A DNA stretch of 47,606 nt from a virus. Below are positions 1 to 6,668 of this stretch, in pieces. The notes below the pieces were generated by a model that made no database searches, was not told the DNA's origin, and saw only the letters and a program-made list of their open reading frames with translations. Position 1 is the stretch's first letter, and each line of letters begins with the position of its first letter. The position numbers and the translations under genes were made by a program. Location of the stretch: positions 1 through 47,606 of IMG/VR virus record IMGVR_UViG_3300033153_003319; one strand, written 5' to 3'.

Positions 1-394
1 ACACTACAAGCACTCAATGGTAGTCGCTTCACCATCAACAGTAGTTGATTCTACTGTGTCACTTGGTTCAGCCGCTAGGCACTTCTCACTACTATCATCA
101 TTTAGTAGCTATGAGATATATAGACCTAAGTTCGTTTATGACATAGCTGAGTTCACTGCGGCTGCATACGAGATAGCTGATGCAGATATAGAATACGATC
201 ACAATCATAGTGGTGGTAATAAGTTGCTAGACTGTATCGAGAACACGATAATGATTTATAACAAGATACTGGCTAGACCAATAAAGCTCAAGTTCCCAGT
301 GCACCCTATCGACATACTGAGCACTGGACTATTCACAAGTATCTATCGGTTTGGAAACATTGATAACAAATTCCCTATACCAGTAGAGGATTAG
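1..394 (+). CDS. C-terminal part of the same 182-aa protein; possible permuted papain-like (YiiX/NlpC-P60 type) amidase
   Basis: Joined to 47452-47606 this is a 182-residue protein; an ATG at 17 (residue 58) is internal, not the true start. Permuted papain-fold amidases of the YiiX/YaeF type place His on an early strand, an acidic residue on the next strand and the nucleophilic Cys late, usually after a Tyr-Asp loop. Here His56 (KHSMVV), Asp68 (STVVDST) and Cys130 (NKLLDCIENT) lie in that order, and a Tyr-Asp pair (EYDHNHS, 117-118) precedes the Cys. Family members cleave amide or peptide bonds in lipids or peptidoglycan. It lies between structural genes and a membrane protein, which would suit a virion-associated or lysis enzyme. 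The family call is inference from motif order; an unrecognised tail protein is the alternative. Confidence 0.5.
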   Translation, partial: HYKHSMVVASPSTVVDSTVSLGSAARHFSLLSSFSSYEIYRPKFVYDIAEFTAAAYEIADADIEYDHNHSGGNKLLDCIENTIMIYNKILARPIKLKFPVHPIDILSTGLFTSIYRFGNIDNKFPIPVED

Positions 395-396
395 AT

Positions 397-672
397 ATGA
401 ATAAGAATGTGGAGAAAGGACTCGCCACGACTATATTGGGTACAATCATAGTTGGGGCCATTGGCATTGTTGCGTCTGCTGTGCTTGATGTTGAAAAGCT
501 AAGTGCTCAAGTCGCTGCTCATGAAAGAGAATTTACATCAACTACTGGTGCTAGGCAGAGGATGATTAGAGAAGTGGGGGCATTAAGCAAGAAAGTTGAC
601 GAGATACACTGGTATCTTATTAAGCGGAACGGTGTTAAAGTAGATAAAGGGGAACAGCATGTCGGTAGATGA
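397..672 (+). CDS. Small membrane protein with N-terminal TM helix and coiled coil; holin or spanin-like candidate
   Basis: The 91-residue protein has a short basic start, one hydrophobic helix at about residues 13-31 (TTILGTIIVGAIGIVASAVL), then a heptad-rich charged helix (residues 33-72) ending in DEIHWYLIKRNG. One N-terminal membrane anchor followed by a periplasmic or cytoplasmic coiled coil is the architecture of inner-membrane spanins and of some XhlA-like or accessory holin proteins. It starts two bases after the stop of the upstream gene, in the late plus-strand operon, and overlaps the next gene by 14 bp. Membrane topology is seen; the lysis role is inference. The two recognisable lysins are far away in the minus-strand operon. 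Confidence 0.6.
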   Translation: MNKNVEKGLATTILGTIIVGAIGIVASAVLDVEKLSAQVAAHEREFTSTTGARQRMIREVGALSKKVDEIHWYLIKRNGVKVDKGEQHVGR

Positions 673-922
673 TACAAATTCAAGAAATATGATTATGACC
701 GCAATGGATAGCGGCATGATGACGTACACTAAATATGATTTAGACGAACGTATGTTGTGGATAATAGAGGCACCGGAGAGTGCAAGAGAAGGTGCGCCAG
801 CTCTATTAACTGAATACAAATACAACGGTCTTAGCCATCAGATAGTTGCTACCAAGGAAACAGTTGTACCTTGGCAAGTCATATATGACTTTGATGATAT
901 AGACGTAAACAATTTACCGTAA
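659..922 (+). CDS. Hypothetical late protein, 87 aa
   Basis: An ATG preceded by AAAGGGGAAC overlaps the end of the membrane-protein gene. The product is acidic, with a predicted beta-rich middle (ALLTEYKYNGLSHQIVATKE) and a Trp in the last third (VVPWQVIYDF). There is no signal peptide or membrane segment. Its place between the coiled-coil membrane protein and the tail fibre suggests a small structural or assembly protein. I do not recognise the family. Confidence 0.6.
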   Translation: MSVDDTNSRNMIMTAMDSGMMTYTKYDLDERMLWIIEAPESAREGAPALLTEYKYNGLSHQIVATKETVVPWQVIYDFDDIDVNNLP

Positions 923-933
923 GGGACTAAGCT

Positions 934-3147
934 ATGGCTGGACTTGAACATGCTAGATACAAGATATACTCGAAGTCTCAGCACCCGTTAAACCACTCGC
1001 TGTCAGACTTTCTATATGGTAATCCATCAGCGCCAGACGTTAAGAACGTCGAGGGTGCACTTAACTTCATCCTTGCCGTGCTATATCCACAGACAAAAAG
1101 TTCCGTTGACTGGGTATTAGACCAAGGTGACGGCTCTACATTCTTGCCAGTTGCAGGAAATTCTTTAGGAGACTACCGGAATGTACTTAACGGGTACACT
1201 AAAGATGCAGGGGTTACATATAAAACTGCTGGTTATATGTGGGCCAAGTATGATGGTGATGCTGTGGAGACATGGCATAAGACCACAGTATTTGATTGGG
1301 GTACTGGCGATGTAGCTAGTGTCATGGTTGATAGGACAAAGTTACTATACTATTTCAAGCAAGGTCTTGATGATGTAGACGAGGACGGGAATCTAATCAT
1401 TGGCGATCTCGCAGGTCAAGTCCTCTATGGTGGTCAGTCGCCAAATACCAACTTGACGCTAAATGCAAACAACGGTGACCCAGTAGGACACTCTGGATTC
1501 ATACAGCTAAATGATGATACAATCCCCTTTGAGGATGGACTATTTATTCTTGGGTCAGATGCGAAGAGATTTCTCACAATATATAGTGATGACATTAAGA
1601 CAAGAGAACTGTCTGTTGGATTTAGTGCGGGATACCAGCTTAGTATCAACACAACTCCTACAAAAGCTGTCTTTACGCACACTCAAAACAACATAGATTT
1701 TGGAGGGTCACGACTTACAACTACAGGCCCCGTATATATATCTAACGATATTCAGATAACTGCTGGAATATTTAAGTGTATTAATTCAGCAGCTTTGTAT
1801 TTCAGAGATGCTGCATCAGCATTGCTAGACATCGTTGCTGGTAAGGGTGCATTCTCTGATCTATTGGTGGGGAATGAATTAGCGATTGATGGGTCGTCCA
1901 TTATATGTGGAACAGACTCTCAAGATGTTACATTATCAGCGACAAACGCAGGCATCATTCTTGACGCCAATACTGTAAATACTACTACATTAGTACCATT
2001 GGTTGACTCAATGTATAACATTGGTGCCGAAGGGTCTGAGTATGTAGCAGCATTCATAGACTCAGTTAAAACAAATGATATAAATACAACCAGTGGCGAT
2101 TTAACTCTTGGTGCCTTTGGTCTTGATGGACAAATATTCCTTGCCTCAGAAGCTCAAACTATTAATTTGAAAACTACTGGAACACTTACAGTCGATGGGA
2201 AGCTAAAAGTTGACCAACTTGAATTTGATGGCGACACAATCAACTCATCAACTGGCATTATATATGTCCATGATAGCATTAGACCTTTTGTAGATGCAGT
2301 CAAAGGAGTTAGTGGATTAAAGCTAGGGCATGATAGCCATAGATTTTCTCATGGTTACTTTACAGACTATCTATCAGATGGAGCTGGAAGTATTATTGAG
2401 GCATCTGAATGGGGAAGTCTTCGCTATGTTAACTATGAAGATGCTAATAAAATTACACCAGCATCCGAAGGTCAAATCCTGATTAGAGACAATCTAGGTA
2501 GATGGCTAGCAAGTGACATGGAATCAATTATTGACCACGCTGATATTAACGGCCTAGGCAGTGATGACCACACACAGTATGTTATGCTTAACGGTCGCTT
2601 TGGTGGTCAGATTATAGCTGGTGGGTTAACTAATGCTCACAAGTTGCATCTACAAGGATTCCTGACAGGTAGATCATTCAATATAAGTGATGTTGGCTTC
2701 ATGCCTAGTGTAACTAGTGCAATGGATATTGGGTCACTGACTCACAAGATAAACAACTTATATTTATCTGGCGAGATCAAGACAGGACGAATAGAGAACG
2801 TAGCAGCACTGCCAGCGGCAGGAAGCGCAGGGCACCTAGTATTCAATACGACTGATAACTCTGTCTATGCTGACACAGGTGCAGACTATATAAGAGTTGG
2901 CGGTAAATCCTGCAAAGGAACATTCACTCAAGGCGATTTAGCAGCGGCCATTAACGTGTCGAAAGCAACTGGTCATGCGAATTTAACAGGTTACGTAGAT
3001 GATGCTGTCGATTGCTTGTGGCAACTCAAGAACTCGACAGGGGAAGTCCTAGCGGTTAAGATTACGGTGACAACAACGACGGTAACAGTAAGCACCAGCA
3101 TACCACTACCTGCTGGAAACTATAGATTAGTAGGAGTCGAAGCATGA
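934..3147 (+). CDS. Tail fibre/spike protein, 737 aa
   Basis: The protein is a repetitive Gly/Asn/Thr/Asp-rich chain of short beta-strands, as expected of a trimeric fibre. Two copies of a fibre repeat are clear: DSMYNIGAEGSEYVAAFID and SAMDIGSLTHKINNLYLSGE, the latter like the 'IGS..nrf.nlYlsg.i' repeat common in phage fibres. A DHADINGLGSDDHTQYVMLN segment (about residue 537) matches the GL-x-DDHTQY motif of many tail fibres. A collar-like C-terminal part (AGHLVFNTTDNSVYADTGA) precedes a final beta-rich domain. Host-receptor binding at the tail is the probable role. The first 100 residues, conserved in style, probably attach it to the tail. It overlaps the next gene by 4 bp (ATGA). Confidence 0.85.
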   Translation: MAGLEHARYKIYSKSQHPLNHSLSDFLYGNPSAPDVKNVEGALNFILAVLYPQTKSSVDWVLDQGDGSTFLPVAGNSLGDYRNVLNGYTKDAGVTYKTAGYMWAKYDGDAVETWHKTTVFDWGTGDVASVMVDRTKLLYYFKQGLDDVDEDGNLIIGDLAGQVLYGGQSPNTNLTLNANNGDPVGHSGFIQLNDDTIPFEDGLFILGSDAKRFLTIYSDDIKTRELSVGFSAGYQLSINTTPTKAVFTHTQNNIDFGGSRLTTTGPVYISNDIQITAGIFKCINSAALYFRDAASALLDIVAGKGAFSDLLVGNELAIDGSSIICGTDSQDVTLSATNAGIILDANTVNTTTLVPLVDSMYNIGAEGSEYVAAFIDSVKTNDINTTSGDLTLGAFGLDGQIFLASEAQTINLKTTGTLTVDGKLKVDQLEFDGDTINSSTGIIYVHDSIRPFVDAVKGVSGLKLGHDSHRFSHGYFTDYLSDGAGSIIEASEWGSLRYVNYEDANKITPASEGQILIRDNLGRWLASDMESIIDHADINGLGSDDHTQYVMLNGRFGGQIIAGGLTNAHKLHLQGFLTGRSFNISDVGFMPSVTSAMDIGSLTHKINNLYLSGEIKTGRIENVAALPAAGSAGHLVFNTTDNSVYADTGADYIRVGGKSCKGTFTQGDLAAAINVSKATGHANLTGYVDDAVDCLWQLKNSTGEVLAVKITVTTTTVTVSTSIPLPAGNYRLVGVEA

Positions 3148-3842
3148 TTATAGGAAGCCAATTAGAAAATGCTCAGCTAGAGAATAGGGGAGTAGGCTCA
3201 GGGAATCCAGCTACACCAGCGACAGATGTTAAAGGTAAGATCATGCACGATCAGGATGCAGATGCCTTGTGTATCTATGATCTAAATAGTCAAAAGAGAC
3301 TTATTCCACTTGATATAGTCAGTGACTATCAAGGTGTTGATGCGGCTAATCTGCTAGCGGCCAACAACCATACAGACACAGAAATAACGACTGTTAATAA
3401 TAGGATAGATGGAATTGTTACACCTCATATAGTAACTGGTAATACAGCCGGTGGTTCGGGCGCAGTAATAACTAAGACGATTAATTTCGCACTTGATTCT
3501 GGATGGCATATGTTTACATTACACTGCCAAGACTTGCTTTCATCAGCCAGTGGTTCCAATCCCCAATCATACCCTGCTGTCCAGTCGGTATCCTCTGATA
3601 TATCTTGTCAGATGAGTGGCCCATTTATGGGTGCTTTTAACTTTGGTCGCAATCGTGGATGGAACTCAAGTAGGGTGAACCTTGGTAGTTGTCCCGCTGT
3701 TTCACTGTTAGTAGATTCTGGACACACATCCTTTACTTTTATATTTACACACACACACTCTATATCTGGATATTCTAACCAAGAGAAGTCAATGAGTCTT
3801 GGTGGGCTATCATATAGTTTCCATAAGGTATCGGAGTTATAA
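3144..3842 (+). CDS. Tail fibre tip/accessory protein, 232 aa
   Basis: The N-terminus (MIIGSQLENAQLENRG, then KGKIMHDQDADALCIYD) is a module also present in the next gene (MKVYGEIEEAQLQNLA, then GQFHMNTTSKFMKYND). Such 'AQLxN...GxxxxNTxxxxxxxYdg' modules are attachment or collar units of fibre tips. The middle is a Gly/Thr-rich linker, and the C-terminal half is Ser/Gly/His-rich (LSSASGSNPQSYP; HTHSISGYSNQEK), a possible receptor-contact or metal-binding tip. It lies directly behind the main fibre, with a 4-bp overlap. Function is inferred from repeats and position. Confidence 0.65.
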   Translation: MIIGSQLENAQLENRGVGSGNPATPATDVKGKIMHDQDADALCIYDLNSQKRLIPLDIVSDYQGVDAANLLAANNHTDTEITTVNNRIDGIVTPHIVTGNTAGGSGAVITKTINFALDSGWHMFTLHCQDLLSSASGSNPQSYPAVQSVSSDISCQMSGPFMGAFNFGRNRGWNSSRVNLGSCPAVSLLVDSGHTSFTFIFTHTHSISGYSNQEKSMSLGGLSYSFHKVSEL

Positions 3843-4136
3843 ATGAAAGTATATGGTGAAATAGAAGAAGCACAATTACAGAATTTAGCGACTGACCCTA
3901 CAGCTAATGTAGCTGGACAGTTTCACATGAACACGACGAGTAAGTTCATGAAGTACAACGATGGTTCTGGAAAGCGTAGAGTTATAGATGATGCTACGAT
4001 AGGACACTTTGGTACTCCGAATGTCGATGGCACATGGCCTAATGGAACTTGGAGAATATCTATAGACTCAGGTAAGTTAGCATTTGAAAAGATGGAGCTA
4101 ACTGTATGGGTTAAGCATTTCGAGATGGGGGAATGA
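3843..4136 (+). CDS. Short tail fibre adaptor paralogue, 97 aa
   Basis: It is essentially the N-terminal module of the preceding protein with a different short tail. AQLQNLATDPTANVAGQFHM and FMKYNDGSGKRRVIDDA align by eye with AQLENRG...GKIMHDQ and LCIYDLNSQKRLIPLD upstream. The start is well placed (GGAGTTATAAATG). A stand-alone module suggests a fibre connector or tip partner. It has no signal peptide, unlike the next three genes. The start of the next gene overlaps its stop. Confidence 0.6.
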   Translation: MKVYGEIEEAQLQNLATDPTANVAGQFHMNTTSKFMKYNDGSGKRRVIDDATIGHFGTPNVDGTWPNGTWRISIDSGKLAFEKMELTVWVKHFEMGE

Positions 4137-4936
4137 TGAGAAACATTATACTGCTATTGGCACTAACATTAATAGCCGGAAATGTTAGTGGAGCAGGTTC
4201 ATTCGTAGATACATTTCACTTCGGGAAGGTAGGCACTACTAGTAATGTGACTACTGAGTATGGAGATGTGGCAGAGATCAGATGGAATCATGGGCTATCA
4301 GTCCTTGAGTTTACATTCGATGGTATAGACTATAGTGAGCTTGGAACTGGTGGTGGTGGAGTTCCATTAATGGCGCAGGGTTCACTATTAACTTCCAATG
4401 GAACATCCAATGGAGAGTTTACTGCCTGTGCTAATGACCAGATAGTAGTCTGGGATAGTAATGAGACTGCTGGATTTAAGTGCGAGGCTAAACCTGTTGT
4501 TCCAGTAGCGTACACCCCTATCTTTTACACAAGTACAGGATTAGCTGACATAAAACTAGATACTGGAGTTTGGGTTTCAGTACCTAATACAAGTGTTAGT
4601 ATTAATCCAAACGGTAGGCCACTGGAAATAGGCTTTTACGCTCCAGCTGTTGCCCAGTATTCATCTATCTCCTATAGAAACAGTACTGCATCTCAAGTAT
4701 CTTATATAAGGTCTTTCTTTAGACTTGTGCTTGGAGGCTCGACAATATTAGCTTACAACAAACTATCATCAACAGTGACTGACCCATATACCTCTTCAAG
4801 TATCTCCTGTTCTTCTGTCAAATTTATATATAACACGACAGCAACCTCACCTATAAGTCTATCAATTGAAGCTATTGGGTATTCTGGAACACCTGTAGAA
4901 ATTGAAAATTGTAAGATGTATGTAAAAGGATTGTAA
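4133..4936 (+). CDS. Signal-peptide-bearing fibre-like exported protein, 267 aa
   Basis: Residues 1-20 (MMRNIILLLALTLIAGNVSG) form a typical Sec signal peptide with cleavage likely after Gly20 or Ala21, which is unusual for a tail-region protein. Residues 80-118 hold a module (GSLLTSNGTSNGEFTACAND, then VVWDSNETAGFKC) shared with the next gene, with Cys99 and Cys117 spaced 18 apart in both, as for an exported disulfide. The rest is a beta-rich jelly-roll-like domain ending in a Cys near the C-terminus (IENCKMYVKGL). Exported trimeric adhesins of Bdellovibrio are built from phage-fibre-like modules, so an exported adhesin or surface decoy is a fair guess. It may instead be a virion protein assembled at the membrane. 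Confidence 0.7.
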   Translation: MMRNIILLLALTLIAGNVSGAGSFVDTFHFGKVGTTSNVTTEYGDVAEIRWNHGLSVLEFTFDGIDYSELGTGGGGVPLMAQGSLLTSNGTSNGEFTACANDQIVVWDSNETAGFKCEAKPVVPVAYTPIFYTSTGLADIKLDTGVWVSVPNTSVSINPNGRPLEIGFYAPAVAQYSSISYRNSTASQVSYIRSFFRLVLGGSTILAYNKLSSTVTDPYTSSSISCSSVKFIYNTTATSPISLSIEAIGYSGTPVEIENCKMYVKGL

Positions 4937-5647
4937 ATGAAATATCTGATACTACTTTTATTCCCAACACTCCTATTAGCAGGCTTCACAGAGTTCCCAT
5001 CAGTAAACCCTCCAGATGATTCGATCACAGCGAAAGGAAACCTACTAACTAAGAGTACGGTACAGACTAACTTCGATGCTTGTCCAGATGGAGAATTTTT
5101 AGTTTGGGATTCTGCTCAAGATACTGGAATGATTTGTAGTGGGACCAACATTGGATTATCCGGTGGGAATATAATTATAAATGGGGGACTGTTCTCTGCG
5201 AGCAACCACATTAATTACGCTACATCAGTTAACCAAGCGGCGGCTTTATTCTTTTACAGGGATGGAGGCTCGAGTCATACTGGATATTTAAGTCATGGAT
5301 CTGATGGAGCATTGAGACTGTTAAATAAGGAAAATAAAGAAATATATTTCTATACTAATAATCTATTAAGAGTGGCAATAGGCGCAAATGGTCAAATGTA
5401 TATAAATGAAACAGGTGGTAACGGTGGGAATGTTTTACATGGATGTGTAAGAACGATTGTAAGTTGTAACCCAGCTACGAGTTGTTTTAACTATTGCGCC
5501 GCAGGTAAGATATTAACTGGGGGCGGTTGCAGTACATATTCAGGTGGGTATATAAAACATAACAGACCTATATCAACTACTGGATGGGGGTGTACTCATA
5601 CTGTATCTGGAAATATGTCTGCAGTAGCATTATGCTGTAATTACTAA
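4937..5647 (+). CDS. Signal-peptide-bearing, Cys-rich fibre-like exported protein, 236 aa
   Basis: The start follows the upstream TAA directly. Residues 1-16 (MKYLILLLFPTLLLAG) are a signal sequence; the cleavage region lacks a lipobox Cys. Residues 33-68 repeat the module of the upstream gene (KGNLLTKSTVQTNFDACPDG, then FLVWDSAQDTGMIC), with Cys49 and Cys67 at the same spacing. The last 70 residues hold eight Cys, including GGGC, GWGC and a final CC. This is a disulfide-rich tip resembling the 'GGGC...P...GW.C...CC' ends seen in some fibre-like adhesins. All this points to export into an oxidising compartment. Role: putative adhesin, receptor-binding tip or superinfection decoy. Confidence 0.7.
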   Translation: MKYLILLLFPTLLLAGFTEFPSVNPPDDSITAKGNLLTKSTVQTNFDACPDGEFLVWDSAQDTGMICSGTNIGLSGGNIIINGGLFSASNHINYATSVNQAAALFFYRDGGSSHTGYLSHGSDGALRLLNKENKEIYFYTNNLLRVAIGANGQMYINETGGNGGNVLHGCVRTIVSCNPATSCFNYCAAGKILTGGGCSTYSGGYIKHNRPISTTGWGCTHTVSGNMSAVALCCNY

Positions 5648-5657
5648 GGAGACTCAA

Positions 5658-6233
5658 ATGAAATATATATTAGGGATTTTACTATTGACTACTAGCATTA
5701 TGGCTCAAGATGTTCCAGTAGAGCCAGAGCCAGCTCCTCCAGAAAAAATGTATTACACAGCTACAGGTTGGTTCGGCCCATGGCCAGAAGTGGCTATTGG
5801 AGAGTCCACTCCAAATGGGACTCCAGAATGTGAGGCTACTATTTTAGAGGATGGAATGCCGGTACCTAGAAATTGGGTGAAGTTAGCAGGTGATGGAAAG
5901 GTTTTCTGTCCAGTAGAAATAGATCAGACTAGGAAAGACGAAGCCCTAGCGATTATTGCAGTATCCGAGGCTATTCAAGCCAAGGTAGCACAGGCCACAT
6001 GCGGTTCATTGGCCGCTGCCAAGATAGCAGTTGACCTTGGAAACAAAGACCCAGCTCTAACCATCGCTCAGAGGAAACAATTCCTACTGGACTTCTCTGA
6101 CATATTTACACAGATCAAGGCTGGTTCAATAGACTTAGCAATAAGTGATATGAGTTTAGTCGTACCTGATGGTACAATAGTTACAGATACAGATAAGGTT
6201 AAGTACTTAGCCTACATTAATGAGTGTCTATAG
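5658..6233 (+). CDS. Third signal-peptide-bearing protein of the tail cluster, 191 aa
   Basis: AAGGAGACTCAA precedes the ATG. Residues 1-16 (MKYILGILLLTTSIMA) are a Sec signal with a clean Ala-Gln cleavage site, followed by a Pro/Glu linker (QDVPVEPEPAPPEK). The body has a Trp-rich segment (TGWFGPWPE), four Cys and a helical C-terminal half (SEAIQAKVAQATC..., KQFLLDFSDIFTQIKAGS). It shares the leader style MKY(I/L)L with the upstream gene, suggesting that leaders were duplicated or exchanged. Function is not recognised; it may partner the two fibre-like exported proteins. Confidence 0.65.
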   Translation: MKYILGILLLTTSIMAQDVPVEPEPAPPEKMYYTATGWFGPWPEVAIGESTPNGTPECEATILEDGMPVPRNWVKLAGDGKVFCPVEIDQTRKDEALAIIAVSEAIQAKVAQATCGSLAAAKIAVDLGNKDPALTIAQRKQFLLDFSDIFTQIKAGSIDLAISDMSLVVPDGTIVTDTDKVKYLAYINECL

Positions 6234-6242
6234 GAGATAGTA

Positions 6243-6668
6243 ATGGCCGTAGAGATTATCGAGGGATGTACCTACACTGATAAGTACACAGTCCCTGTAC
6301 AGGACGATGATGGTGATGAGTTCGGAGAGTCGATTGAAGACTTCATGAAACGGATGGCTGCTCACTCCCATGATAATATTACATCTAATCCTATTGGGGT
6401 TAACATCAATAAGGATGAGACGATTCTTAATGTCTCAGAGCCAACTGAGATAAGTTGGGTTAATGATGGTAACGGTAACATGTATACGATAGTTAACGCT
6501 GCTGTTGGTTCAACAAAGTTATCCAACAATTTCAGAAAGTACTACATTGGTAGTGAAGCAGGAGAGACTTGGGAAGAGTTTAACCCTAAGATCACATGGC
6601 TTACGGACACAACATATAGACTCTATTCGAACATAAACGACAAAGACATAAAGGTTTATACAATATAA
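6243..6668 (+). CDS. Hypothetical tail-region protein, 141 aa
   Basis: An acidic, mostly beta protein without a signal peptide (MAVEIIEGCTYTDKYTVPVQ). The segment MKRMAAHSHDNITSN resembles the 'HsHdg' turn found in fibre attachment regions. The gene ends by sharing the A of its stop with the start of the nozzle gene. I infer a tail connector or fibre-attachment role from position only. Confidence 0.55.
   Translation: MAVEIIEGCTYTDKYTVPVQDDDGDEFGESIEDFMKRMAAHSHDNITSNPIGVNINKDETILNVSEPTEISWVNDGNGNMYTIVNAAVGSTKLSNNFRKYYIGSEAGETWEEFNPKITWLTDTTYRLYSNINDKDIKVYTI

Noticed and set aside
17-394. ATG at 17 as the start of an independent 125-aa gene
   Set aside because: The frame is open to the left edge and continues from the right edge without a stop, so the ATG is internal.
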